The position numbers and the translations under genes are program-made. DNA of 64,000 nucleotides, taken from NCBI RefSeq assembly GCF_029168945.1, contig NC_083602.1, positions 24,973,323 through 25,037,322 on the forward strand, given 5' to 3'. Of this stretch, positions 32,818 through 44,370 are shown piece by piece. Each line of letters starts with the position of its first letter. Position 1 is the stretch's first letter. The DNA is from Cannabis sativa (taxonomy: Eukaryota > Streptophyta > Magnoliopsida > Rosales > Cannabaceae). The notes beneath the pieces are model-generated. The model saw only the letters and a program-made list of their open reading frames with translations. It had not been told where the DNA came from and searched no databases.

Positions 32818-33589
32818 GTATTTGAATAATTTTTAGTAGGAAGTGGCTAAAAATGATGTGGATGAGAAAAAAATAAAATATTATATTTTGAGGTAACATG
32901 GAGTTTTATAGAGACTTTAAATATTGCTTGCATTAAAAATGCTCTTAGGGAGGGTGCTTGACAAGATGTGGAGTTAGGGGTGGGTGAGATGAAGTAGAGA
33001 GACTCAGAGATTTATGAGACCGTAATAACTGTCTACCGACAGTGCGATTGCCAAATTTAGTTTTTTTTTTTCTTTCTAAAGAACAATCATTTATTGGTTT
33101 AAAATATTAAGTGTCCCCCCTATAACAATTATAATTGGCTTCCATTAGTGGTGACCTTATATCTGCTATGTATATAAAGACAATTTCAAACTCTAATATA
33201 AAAAATAATATCTCTTCTAATCTCAGATATGTTTGTTACTTTGATCATATAATCTCTCTTACCTGAAGTCATAGTTAGATTTTGATTTTGACAATTTTTC
33301 AATGGTTTTTTATTTGAAGGTTAAAGATGATTTTTTTTTTCAACAGTTTTTTAATGGATTTTCGATTAAATACTGCTAAGTTGCACCAAATCAAATTTCG
33401 ACACCTTTTCGATACTAGTGGTGGGTCGGTTGTTGCAGGTGAGAATGAACCCTATCAATCAAGAGGTGGCGGTCAGAGCTTTGGAGCTTTCTGTTATTCT
33501 CGGGGCTTTGGATTTTTGAAAATGAAGACAGGAAAAAAGAGAAGGAAATCGACAAGAGAGGAAGAGGAGCCTGAGTTTCGTCCTCAGGT
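32818..33589. other. Unassigned stretch left of the hAT MITE
   Basis: AT-rich up to ~33400, then a less AT-rich patch (33410-33597) that is open in a plus-strand frame starting at 33327. The frame's last ~60 codons lie in the MITE at 33598-34193, so it is not a normal gene as it stands. Nothing in it matches a family I know. Confidence 0.4.
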
Positions 33590-33597
33590 GCGGCGGT

Positions 33598-34193
33598 TAG
33601 GGGTGTGCATAAATCGATCCAATCCAATGACAACCGACCGATCCAATCACAACCGACCGCCAAACATTGGATATCCAATTGTGATCGGATCGAATTGGAT
33701 GTTATTTTTGAATATCCAATTGGATCGGATCGGATGTTGGATGGAGTGTTTAAAAATCCAATACATCCAACATCCAATTAAATTAATTAGTATTTTCATT
33801 TAGTTTGGATGAGTAATTAGATTTTATAATGTTATACGTAAAATATACATGTATACATAAAAATTAACATTAAAATTTAACTCTTTTTTTTCTTGCATTG
33901 GATGGATCCAGTCTAATCCAATACATATTGGACCTAAAATATTGGATGGATCTGATCCGATCCAAAAATACTAGTTTAAAATATTGAATAAATTCAAATT
34001 GAACCAATAAGTATATATGAAATACATCCAATGGATAGAACCGATCCAATCCAACATCCAATGGATGTTGGATCGATTGGATGACTGAAATCAATTGGAT
34101 CGGATCGGATGGTAAAATCTAACATCCAATATATAATTGGATCGGATCTGGATGAGCCTAAAAACATTGGATGTGATCCAATGAACACCCCTA
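33598..34193. mobile_element. hAT-type MITE with perfect 8-bp target duplication (596 bp)
   Basis: The ends are TAGGGGTGTGCAT and, on the complement of the right end, TAGGGGTGTTCAT. An exact 8-bp GCGGCGGT flanks them at 33590-33597 and 34194-34201. The interior is packed with ATCCAAT/ATTGGAT and GGATCGGAT words in both orientations, like the subterminal motif clusters bound by hAT transposases. There is no transposase gene. An 8-bp duplication is the hAT signature. Confidence 0.9.
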
Positions 34194-34304
34194 GCGGCGG
34201 TGGTTTGGGCAGTCGTTGGTGGTATGGGAACTATATTTGGTAGGAGGGGAAGATGGGTGGATGGAGAGGAGTGGAGGGAGAGTGATGGAAGGAGAGACTA
34301 ATTA

Positions 34305-34643
34305 CTTGTTTGGCAAGAGGGAGAGAATGAGGGAGATGAGAGATGGAGGGAGACATTCTCCTTTCAAACCTTCAAAATTTAATCCCTCCAAATTTGGAAG
34401 GATTGTAAAAAAACAAAATATATTTTGTAAAGTATAATAATTACCCTTAAAAAATAATAAAAATTTATTTTTAAAAAGATAATTTTATAATTTTACTAAT
34501 CAATTTTTTATCCATCCTTCCCACCTCATACCTAAACCAAACAACACAAAGGAGATTAACAATTCTCTCTATCCTTCTCACTCTCCATTCTCTCCAACCT
34601 CTCCATCCATCCAACTCTCCCTCCCTCCCTCCGACCAAACATA
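34305..34643. mobile_element. Possible MITE with purine/pyrimidine-biased inverted ends
   Basis: The left end CTTGTTTGGCAAGAGGGAGAGA and the complement of the right end, CTTATGTTTGGTCGGAGGGA, pair imperfectly. The interior runs from GA-rich to CT-rich. TTGTTTGG-type ends are common in Tourist-like MITEs. The target duplication is not convincing. Confidence 0.4.
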
Positions 34644-37457
34644 AGAGAGATGAGAGAGAGGAAGAGACAATTAGAGATTTGAAATAAAAGGGGTATTTTT
34701 GGATGTAATAGAAAGAAAAGCATAAATTTGAGGGTTATTAGAGGGAGATAATGTTGTAACTAGGACCACATTTAAGAATGGAAAGTGAATTTTTTTTTGG
34801 CTTGCATGGGATTATTTGTGTTTTGTGTGTTTTTTTTTTTTTTGGGGGGGAAAAAAATAAATAAAAGAAAAGTTTAATTACATTAGTAATCTAAGTCTAA
34901 GGTTCACACACAAACGAACGACTGCGCTGTCCTTACTATGGTCCCTGAAAAAAGTAGTTGAAATAGTGACAATTACGTCGACTTGGAGGCTTAATCCAGA
35001 AACAGCTACGTTGTTAATGTAAAGTATTGATTAGCGTTATTTTGTACATGTGGTTCCACCACTTGTAAAGAATCTACTAATCTAGACATAAATCTGTTAT
35101 GGAGTTCATTTTCAGCCAAACATCAGAACTACGCAAGCCCAGTTTTTAAATAAGAAGAAAAGAAAATAAAAATCTTGTGACACAAAATAACAGAGAACAA
35201 GAGAATATATCTGCATAGTTGACTTGCAGGAGACTTTTGGAATAGAATTGACATTTCTGAAAATCTAATCCTTCTTCAGTTCAAGCCAAAATAAATATAT
35301 ATGGAGGAGGCTTAAAGAGTTATGTGAGCTTTGTTTGTTGGGTTATAGAGTGATGAAGAATGTCACATCCAATATTTCAAGTGGCAACAGTAATGCCACC
35401 AGAAGGCTAGATGATCATAGATAAGCCTTGTGAAATAAATGAAAGTTGAAGTTTCTAGAAAATTTCAGTTACAAATTTGGTTAATGACTTCAAAATAAAT
35501 GGTTCTTCCTATCCTTGGCATTTATAGAACCCCTGTTGAACTTTATTTAATTGGGTCAGTTATAGTCAAGAATGAGGATTTTAACAATGGCAATGAATTT
35601 ACAGACCAGGCAGAAGAAGTAAATACAGTTGTCACTTGTAATCTTAAAACAAGGCAACAAAGAATAGAGAGCATCCTTATCTCAGAGCAGGGGAGACCCC
35701 ACAGTTGGAGAATTTTCAACTTCACACACAACCAAACTTTTCACTAGAATTGACATATGTTTTCACCTTATAATAAAAACTCAGATAAAGATTTGAAAGT
35801 CATTATCAATGCTACCGCAAATTAAAGTTTGCCAGCAAACTCAAGTAAACATAATTACAATAAAAAAAAATTCAACAAATCATTTGGGTTGTGATTTGAA
35901 AGTTCAATAACTCCATAATATCTTCAACTGTAGAAGATTTAATCACTTTAGTAAGAGAACTTTAGGGAGACATGAATGAACTCATGAAAAAAGAGTAGTC
36001 AGTAAGTAAACAAAAACACATGAATATCTTTCTGTCTCTGATTTCAACTCTCAATGAAAACGCTATCAGAATTAAATTGCTGAATAGGCAGATATGACTC
36101 AAAATGAATGGAATACGCTTTTGTCCATGTCAGACACCTGACTGATGAATCAATACTATGCCCTGTTCTTGTCACAAAATCAACAAGTAAATCCTTTCAA
36201 AACAATAATTGACTTTTCTAGTACTGTATTTTATGCTTCTTACCTTGCTGAGATCAGGGTCCAGTTGTACAAGATTTTTCTTCCTTCAATCTTCATAGCC
36301 ACAAAGAGATAATTGACAGAAAAGCATACTCTAGTATCTATCTATTACCCCAATCATTCAGGTAATGAGATTCGGAAATTTTAATGTGATTTCTGGTCTC
36401 TTTGTTGTGCCTTCCATTGCCTCAAATATTTTGTTAAATACATTAAGATTCACTTCTATCTATGCACCTTAATTGCCCTTCTCAACTCACTAGCACTACT
36501 CTATATCCTTCACAGGTAAAATGGAAGGCACATCGAAAAGACCAGAAATTAAAGCTTTAAGTATTTACTATCACATTTTCCATAGTGAAAAAACAGAATG
36601 AAAAAAACAGGTGAGTACCAAGTTACATAACACTGAACACTGAATTTCTTAGCATAAGACTGCATGGTTAATAATATATGGTGTAAGAATGTCACTAAAT
36701 TCTTAATAAGTACAAAATTTAAAGTATATAATCTTATAAGCCTGGTACAACCAGAATAAATAGATGAGTAATTGTTTACTTTAGTAAGATTATGAGATTG
36801 AATCAAATTAACTTCTTAGAAATATCATCCATGAACAATTCAAATAAGATTACTACGTAAAAAAATCAATACTGAAATCAATGAATTTTGAGTGACATTG
36901 TGTGATTCATCCCATATTCAGAAGTGAACACGAAAATGACCATCAGATACAGTAAATAAAGTTTGAGGAGACACAAATGTTCCATAACAACCTTAATCTA
37001 TCCACATCCCCATTTTCGGTGACCAGAAATGAATTCAATTGCTATTGATGGAAATTAAACATTAAAGAAATTGCAAGTGATTCTCACTAAAAAATGATAT
37101 CACAATAGAAGCAAAGACAAACTTTTGTTTGAGTAGGCAAAATAAGATTCAAAATCATGATTTTGTTAACAGAATATTCACTAGAGGGGGAAAACATATT
37201 GAGAACCAATTTAACATTGTAAGAGGGATATACAACCAGCAGAAGGGGAATGAAAAAAAATGTCTGTGATCTATTCATGTGGCCTAATTTACTGAATAGT
37301 GAAGTGAAAAAGAAAAAATAAAACGACAACAAAAAGAACAAATGGATTCATATATAATTTTAATCTGGTGTAATCCAAGCATAGTTGACAAGAATCATCA
37401 CTACTCACTCACAGTTAGCAAAGCAAATAGCTCTCAATGAAGAACCTTTGCCTCACT
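34644..37457. other. Intergenic DNA downstream of the DUF868 gene
   Basis: 2.8 kb without a recognisable gene or element. The part nearest 37457 should include the 3' UTR of the DUF868 gene. Short ORFs here (35499-35747, 36549-36806, 37087-37341) show no domain or codon pattern I trust. Confidence 0.5.
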
Positions 37458-38357
37458 CTATTCATTCTTCCAAGCATATAATATCAGGGAAAAACCAAGA
37501 GATGACCCTTTACTATCAGAAAATCGCTGCGAAAAAGACCACGGTAAAGCATTCGGGTCGGCTAGAGATTGACTAGACCACAACATCTCGGCAGACAGGC
37601 ATGTCTTGAACATGAAAACAGCATTCCCAAGTGATGTACCAAAGAGCCAACTGTGGACATCCCAGAAAACTTCAACTGCAAGACCATCAACCAAGATGGT
37701 ATGGTTTCCCCTGAACTTCCATCTAAGCCTCTTCACTTGCATCAGAGTCTTACCATCTACCCTGATCATAAGGCACGGATCAGTCACTCCAATCGTGTCA
37801 CATTCTATCACAAGATCATGAATTTGACCATTGTTGCAAAACTGAGCCTTGGTGCTGAAAACCCTCTTACCAAAGATGTGTTCTTTCTTTGCAACAAAAA
37901 CAGCATCTGAAGGCATAGGAGTTGCACTAGTCTTTTTGAAAGCTTCTTTTCTCAAATCCCCGAGAAGGAGAACCATTTGTCGATCTACCACAACACCCAC
38001 ATAATATCCCTCCAATGGTTGAGGCCCGGATCCAAATTTAGCAGAAGAAAAGTCCCAATATATATCAATCTTACTAGAATACGCTTCTAAACTCTTTGAA
38101 CCTCTTCTCTTGGAGAACAACCATGGTTTAATATCAACCTTACAGAGACAATGATTCGATGAGTCGTCGATTCCAACTGTAAGGCCTTGACCCATCAAGT
38201 TTTTACTCCATGAAACAGTAATCAAGCAAGACCTTCCTCGAAGCCGGCATTGATACACACAAGTAACCAAATTCTGGGCATTCTTACTGCTGCTCGACGA
38301 AGAAGAATCCGCAACTTGAACTCCATTTTCACCGAAACAAGATGGGAAATCTCTCAT
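37458..38357 (-). CDS. DUF868 family protein
   Basis: An intact, intronless 299-residue protein, the only ordinary gene seen in this window. I start it at MRDFPSCFGENGVQVADSS (38357), the N-terminus I recall for this plant family, although the frame offers a Met seven codons upstream (38378). A Ser-rich stretch and NAQNLVTCVYQCRLRGRSCLI lead into the DUF868 domain, which fills most of the protein (e.g. LMGQGLTVGID, CKVDIKPWLFSKRRGSKSLE, IDIYWDFSSAKFGSGPQPLEGYYVGVVVDRQMVLLLGD, KKEHIFGKRVFSTKAQF, LMIRVDGKTLMQVKRLRWKFRGN, VEVFWDVHSWLF). No signal peptide or membrane span is evident. The biochemical role of DUF868 proteins is not established as far as I know. No stop or shift is seen, so it is probably functional. 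Confidence 0.9.
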   Translation of the reverse strand: MRDFPSCFGENGVQVADSSSSSSSKNAQNLVTCVYQCRLRGRSCLITVSWSKNLMGQGLTVGIDDSSNHCLCKVDIKPWLFSKRRGSKSLEAYSSKIDIYWDFSSAKFGSGPQPLEGYYVGVVVDRQMVLLLGDLRKEAFKKTSATPMPSDAVFVAKKEHIFGKRVFSTKAQFCNNGQIHDLVIECDTIGVTDPCLMIRVDGKTLMQVKRLRWKFRGNHTILVDGLAVEVFWDVHSWLFGTSLGNAVFMFKTCLSAEMLWSSQSLADPNALPWSFSQRFSDSKGSSLGFSLILYAWKNE

Positions 38358-39200
38358 TTTTTTTTCTAATTTTGGCAAAACTTAAATTCACTTTCAAAAC
38401 TTCACTCTCCACCAATTTAACGAACAACTGGCGTCCAATTTTTAAAAATAAAGAAAGCTCTCAAAACAAAAATATCATAGATAAGAAAAAGGGATAGCAA
38501 CAGTTCAAAGGGACTGAATCTGTTTACCTCAAATTATCATAAGCCAAAACGAAAAACCCATCTCAGAAATGTTACAATATCTCATTCTCAGCCTTGACTT
38601 GATCTGAATGAATAAGAATTTGAAGCATATCTCTCTACACGCACCCAAAAAGAAACCCACTCATCCAAGCTCAGAGAAGAGAAAGCTGAAAAGGAAACAA
38701 ACACATCAAGATTAACAGACAAAATTTGAGAATGTAGTTTTAGCAAAAAAATAAAATAAATCAAATACAGAAACAGACAAAAAGTATACTTGCTTCACTA
38801 TCAACCATACCTCTGTCCAAAAAAAATAACAAAAATATTTATTTTTATTTTTTAAAAAAATAGCAAATACCCACCAAAGATAATTCGAAAAAAATACATA
38901 TAATATAGTACACAAGCGAAAAAAAAGATGAGAGTAAAAATACCTCCTTAACGATAGAGACAGCTATATAAAAGGAAAGACTAAACAAGAACAAAACTAG
39001 ACTAGTATTGCTGGAAAGGCTGAATTTTTTTTAAAAGAGTACTACTCTACAACACACTCAGAAAAGTGAACTCATTTCCCTTATTATTTCACTAATATTC
39101 TCTCTTATATGAATGTGACAGTGAACTCTTTTTTTTTTTTTTAACTGACCTGACATGCCCACATGAGAAAAGAAACCAGAGACCCAAAACGATGCAAGAA
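38358..39200 (-). promoter_or_regulatory. Upstream region (5' UTR and promoter) of the DUF868 gene
   Basis: A minus-strand TATA-like TCATATAA lies at 39105-39112, followed downstream by CT/AG-rich leader sequence, giving a ~750-base 5' UTR if used. GAG|GTAAAC near 38527 and GAG|GTATTT near 38940 could be donors of 5' UTR introns on the minus strand, but I could not pair them with good acceptors. Inference from motifs only. Confidence 0.35.
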
Positions 39201-39580
39201 TTTTCTCTGAGAAAAACTTGGACATAAGTCGAGTACTACTACTATTATTACTACTACACTAGGAAAAGCAAATTCAAGGGGGGAAAAGGACTAGGAAAAA
39301 GAAGAGGAATGAAAATAAGGTTTTTAGTTGAATGGAAATTTCATTAATGAACCAAATAATAGTGTGTAATTAAATTAAATAAAAATAAAGGTGGTAACTT
39401 CATTTTGTGTGTGTGTTTTTTCTTTTTTCAAAAGTGGGTACGAGAAGAGAGACCGACTCCTATGATCCTATGTAGTATTATTTAATGTAAATGCAAGCAC
39501 GATTCTGAATTTTAATTATTGCACCTTCACTTATTGAGAGAGAAATGCTAAGACAATCGTGTAAAATATGTATTCAATTT

Positions 39581-39767
39581 GAGAAATGTTAAAAGGGAAC
39601 ACCAGTAGTGTCAAGCATCCTCCTACGTGTTAATATTGTTATTGGTGTAATTTAGTATCGGGTCCCATATAGTTTAATATAATAGCTTTTAGGGAGTATC
39701 GCTAGTCAATCGTAAAGCGACACGTCTTAAGGGTGCTAGACACCACTGGTGCCCAATAGCAATGCTC
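39581..39767. mobile_element. Foldback MITE-like element
   Basis: The left arm (GAGAAATGTTAAAAGGGAAC, then ACCAGTAGTGTCAAGCATCC) pairs with the complement of the right arm (GAGCATTGCTATTGGGCACC, then AGTGGTGTCTAGCACCC) over about 45 bp, leaving a ~100-bp loop. It is non-coding. No clear target duplication. Confidence 0.65.
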
Positions 39768-39900
39768 TTTATATTAATATTGTTATTGGTGCAATTAAAT
39801 ATCGAATCTCATATAACTTAATATAATAATTTTTAAAAAATATCACTATTTAATTGCAAAACGACATGTTTAGAGGTACTAGCAGCACTCATTAAATTTA
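39630..39900. repeat. Tandem duplication of the foldback core (~143-bp period)
   Basis: The core TTAATATTGTTATTGGTG...GCGACACGTCTTAAGGG at 39630-39735 is repeated in diverged form at 39774-39880 (...ACGACATGTTTAGAGG). The second copy ends in ACTAGCAGCACTC, which again resembles a foldback arm. Confidence 0.65.
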
Positions 39901-40082
39901 GTTCTCAAAATCTATATTTATGTATCTATATAAACGAGAAATATAGGCGATGACATGACACCTTTTTAATTCTATTTTAATTTATCTTTTTCTCATATTT
40001 TTATTTTTTATTTTTTTGGATGAAAAATCGTGTTTATATTTTTTTATTTATTTTTTAAAAATTTTATTAATTTTACTTTTTA

Positions 40083-40303
40083 AGACTCGTTTGAAACGTC
40101 GTATTAGGTCGTATTATATTATATTGAATTGGATTATATATCATATTTTTATATAATACAATGTTAACCTTTAATTTATACTGAAATATTATATATTTAG
40201 GTGTCCATAAAAATTAATACCACATATAGTTTTACATAAAAAAACAATTCAATATAATACTATACAATACAACACGGTGTAATATAGCGTACCAAACGAA
40301 CCC
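40083..40303. mobile_element. Tourist-like MITE (221 bp)
   Basis: The left end AGACTCGTTTGAAACG and the complement of the right end GGGTTCGTTTGGTACG form terminal inverted repeats. TTA lies on both sides (40080-40082, 40304-40306). The interior consists of ATATTATA words and is non-coding. Confidence 0.6.
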
Positions 40304-40306
40304 TTA

Positions 40307-41791
40307 GTGAGTTATTTTGAAAAAAATATTTCACGTTATTTAAAAATGAATGTGGTATAACACTTAGAGACTATTTATAGATCACTATTTCTTTCACTTT
40401 AGTTTGTGCAAAATTAATATTACATCATTTTTGTATGTGTAATTGATGATTCTTATTTAATTAGTTATAACTTTTTATCAATACAACATATATTCTTGAT
40501 TTTTTTTCAAATTTTTTGACTTATTTGTAATATTTCATTAAATTTTAATTATTTAATTATTTAATTTTATGTTTTTTTATTTGATAAATATCTAAAATTC
40601 TTAATAATATTTTTTTTTGACGTGATTTCTTAATAATATTTAAAATAATTAAAAATATAATTTATAAATATCTATATATTTATAAAGCAAAACATAATTT
40701 ATATTAGTACTTTTGTCATAATCATTTCGCTCAATTTATATCATTTAATTAAATTTTTATAATAAAAGACATAATTTATTTCATGAAAATAATTTATATA
40801 TTTTTTAAAAATTTGTCGCAAAGCGAAATTTTTTACTAGTTAACTTAAAAAGTGATTGTACTGAACGTAAATATAGAAACTCCATTAAATATTTTATGTA
40901 ACATGTGTCAAAATTCATTCACATTATACACTACTATTCAAGTATGAAATATGAAGATAGACTAAAAAGTGTATACATACTATTAGAGAAGGACTATCGT
41001 CAATCTCCTATTACAATCTCTTAATCTACTTTTGTGCTCGAAAACACATGTTGAAATATTTTTTTTTTCAATTTTTTTATAGCAGTGTTTGTAATAGTTA
41101 TAATATCATCTAGATCTATATAAATTTTTTAAATTTTTTAAACACGGTAAACTGAAATATCAAGAACTTTATTTTTGATACTATAAACTATTTGAAAATT
41201 TTAAAAAATTTACACGGATAATATTGTAACTATTACGAATAACGACATGTGATTTTGAGTGTAAAAATTGATTAAAAAATTATAATAAAAAATTGTAATT
41301 AAGACTTTACTTTTTGTTTTTGATATATACTATTTTTATACTTCTTAGACTCTAAAAAGTACTTAATAAAATAATTATTATAAAAATAACTAATCATTTG
41401 TAAAACACTAACCCATCAAATGCTAATAATAATTCATTTACATATTTAAACTTTAAATGGTCCTAAATATTATTATTGGTGTCTTTTAGTATTTTTTTTC
41501 ATCCGTAATAGTATTTTCCGTAAAAAAAATAAAAACTACATTTACATATATTTATTGTTTTTTTGTATTTATTGGTCATTCTTTAAAATAACTTTTTTTT
41601 TTTTAAAAAAAAAAAAAGCATCCTAGTGGCTAAGCTAATACACATGAAACACGTAATGAAAAGGATTATTTCACTAGTTACGTGAGCTTGAGTCTTGACC
41701 AAAAACTTCTATCATAAAAAAGCGTACACACATTTTTTCATCATGTGCATTTTATAAACTTGCTTGGCTTTTTTCTCCTTACCGTTGAAAG
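40307..41791. other. AT-rich intergenic DNA, nothing recognised
   Basis: No ORF of note, no paired repeats with duplications. An A/T homopolymer tract lies at ~41590-41620. Confidence 0.5.
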
Positions 41792-41794
41792 TTA

Positions 41795-42243
41795 GGGCAT
41801 GTTTAGTTTATAGAAATGAGAATTGTAATAGTAATCAATATATTCATTACTTGCTTGCTTTTTTTTTATTTTTTTTAATTTTGTAATCTATTACATTGTA
41901 ATCCTTATTATAATAAAAAAATTATTGTAATGGTCATTACAATTAGTCAATTACAATCTATTACAAAATTAATATAATATTATAATAAAAATAAATTAAA
42001 AAGTCTATCTTAGCTAATTTTATTTAAATATTTTATAATTATAAAAGTTAAAAGTAATAAAAATATTTTGGTCAATATACATTTTATTCTATTACATTCC
42101 CACAATAAATTAAATACAATAATTTTAATTATAATATTTATTTCAACCACAAACTAAACTGTAATTACCATTACGATTCCTATTCCATTACACTACTATT
42201 ACCATTATCATTGCATTTCTATTACACCAAATCAAATATCACC
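41795..42243. mobile_element. Tourist-like MITE (449 bp)
   Basis: The left end GGGCATGTTTAGTTTATAGA and the complement of the right end GGTGATATTTGATTTGGTG are flanked by TTA at 41792-41794 and 42244-42246. The subterminal TTGTAATAG/CTATTACA words recur in both halves. Non-coding. Confidence 0.65.
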
Positions 42244-42246
42244 TTA

Positions 42247-43878
42247 AATTTATCCATATCGTTATTGATCTTGTACATAAAATAAGTTGATGATAAAATG
42301 TTTAAAAAAGCACATTAACATATACCAATTAGCTCACATTTCTATTTATAACATATATGATATATCCTATTTCAATTTCATCATTCCCAATCTACCACCA
42401 AATCTTTCTTTTTCTTTTTTTTTTTAACTCGCAAATCACAAATATGATTTCAAATCATTTTTCATTGTAATAAAAAAAAAAAAATCATTCTTCCCTACTT
42501 CACGAAATTTACTTGAAATGTATTACTATGTGAAATATATAAACATGAGTGGAGGAGGACAGGGGAGGCTCCTCCTATTTTATCTTTCCAATGGAATCTG
42601 TGACGAGTCGGTTTGTTTTTTTTAGGATGATGATTATATTGATTGTTGAGGCTAAAGAGTGGAAGAGTGGTTCACCATTATTATTATAATTATTATTATT
42701 ATTTGCTTTAATTTTAGTTTAGCCTTTATTAACTACCCTTTCACTTTATTTGCCTTCCATTTCAATATTCCTTGGCGCGTTTTCTACACGCTCTTTCTTT
42801 ATAGACGACAAACTTATGCCAGCTGTATTATGCTACCTGTCTAAAGAAACGGTTCCATTTTTTTTTTTAACTCTAATTCTTTTTTCTTTTCTTTTACATT
42901 TAATTTCTGTAACTGAAAGCCGTAAGTCCAAGTTAAGCCAAAATTAGCTCATTGGACTGGCGAATACCCGGGTATCGACCAGATTGTCCCGGGGCGGGGC
43001 TGCCCCATCTGGCAGGGGCTCCGACCCGATCCGCGAAAAGCTCCAATTTCCCGTCATAATAAAATGTGAAAAATAGAGAGGATTATTAACAGCTGTTTGG
43101 AATGGAATGATATGATGTAATATAATTACTCCTTAAAAAAAGATAGGTTAGAATTATTTCCTTCTTTAATTATATTAATTTGAATAGTAAATTTAAATAG
43201 TATTAATATTATGATTTATTACAAAAAAATCTTGTAATATATATTTTGTGTGAGATAGTTTTTTTTTTTTGATAAAAAAATATTGTGTTAATTTTATGTT
43301 ACTGGCAATAGTATGTGTATGCATAATGCATAACAAAAATAAAAATAAATAACATAGTAATAAAATATATATATATATATATATATGAATATTCATTTTT
43401 TTTGAAAGCGTACATGAATATTTATTTTAATTAATAAAAAATAGAATAAAATTTTGGGCCTTTTTTATTTTTACACTTTAAAACAGTTTTTTTTTTTTTT
43501 TTTTTTTTTTTGTATTTTTACGAAATTTTACATAGAAACCCATATTGCAACTAGCACTGCAACCTAAATTGTAACAAAAAAATCGTACAGAAACTCCTAT
43601 TGCAACTAGCACTGCAACCACTTTAGAAAAAACGCAAACCATAAATTTGAAAAAGAAAAAAAGTTAAAAAATAGTATATGTGGTAATTCCCCTAAAATTT
43701 TATATTTATTAATTAATAAATATATATTTTTAGAATAATTATCTTGTATTTATGTATAATTAATATTAAATAGATATAATAAGAAATTATTTTTTATTTA
43801 ATTTAATTTTTTAAAATAATATATAAGATTCTTGTTTTCAACCAAATAATATAATTCAATTAATGAGAATAAGATTAC
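42247..43878. other. Intergenic DNA with a short GC-rich island and simple repeats
   Basis: It contains a GC-rich patch at 42957-43042 (CCCGGGTATCGACC, CCCGGGGCGGGGCTGCCCC), a TA microsatellite near 43366-43385 and a ~27-base T run near 43485-43511. A duplicated CCTATTGCAACTAGCACTGC lies near 43540-43620. No gene is seen. Confidence 0.5.
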
Positions 43879-44370
43879 TGTTGACGCTGAAAATTGATCA
43901 CCATTGTCTCGCTTGATTGGCGAGAAAAGTAATAGATGAAAGAAATTAAATAAAAGAGACGCCACAATTTAAAGTAGTTCACTCCTCAAGTTGCGATGAC
44001 AATAGAGCTACGTCTACTTCGAGTTTTTATTGCTCACGAAAAACTAGAGAAATATGCTCTAACCTTAAGGAGACTTAGAAAAATGTAAAAGGTGAGTTAG
44101 TGGAGTTATCCTTTTATAGGTATGGAGGTCCATTAAAATATTAATAACGAAATACAAAAATATGAAAATTCATTCTAAGCTAATCTTGACCATTGATGTG
44201 ATCTAATGGTTAGAATGACTCCGGATGATTATCGTCAAATTTTAGAGCTCGACTTGCGTTCGTCGAATCGTTTTTAGGCTTGTCGTGGACAAAATCGCAC
44301 TTCGACTTGGGGCAATTTTTTGAATTGAAATCTTCAGAATTGAGATATGAGTGTGAGACATTCGTAGAAA
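43879..44370 (-). repeat. Truncated relative of the 7310-9622 LTR
   Basis: It starts TGTTGACGCTGAAAATTG and keeps, in the same order, the AGTTCACYCC...GCGATGACAATAGAGCTACGTCTACTTC block (cf. 7425-7470) and the TTCAGAATTGAGATATGAGT block (cf. 8250). It breaks off where the hAT-like element begins. Orientation follows the larger copy. Confidence 0.6.

Noticed and set aside
33600..34190. Satellite DNA made of ATCCAAT words
   Set aside because: No regular period. Inverted ends and an exact 8-bp duplication show a MITE with clustered subterminal motifs.
43193..43396. ORF with poly-Ile/Tyr start as a membrane peptide
   Set aside because: Produced by a TA microsatellite and AT-rich DNA; no other support.
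43083..43865. MITE bounded by GCTGTTTGGAATGG and CAACCAAATAATA
   Set aside because: The ends pair too poorly and no target duplication is present.
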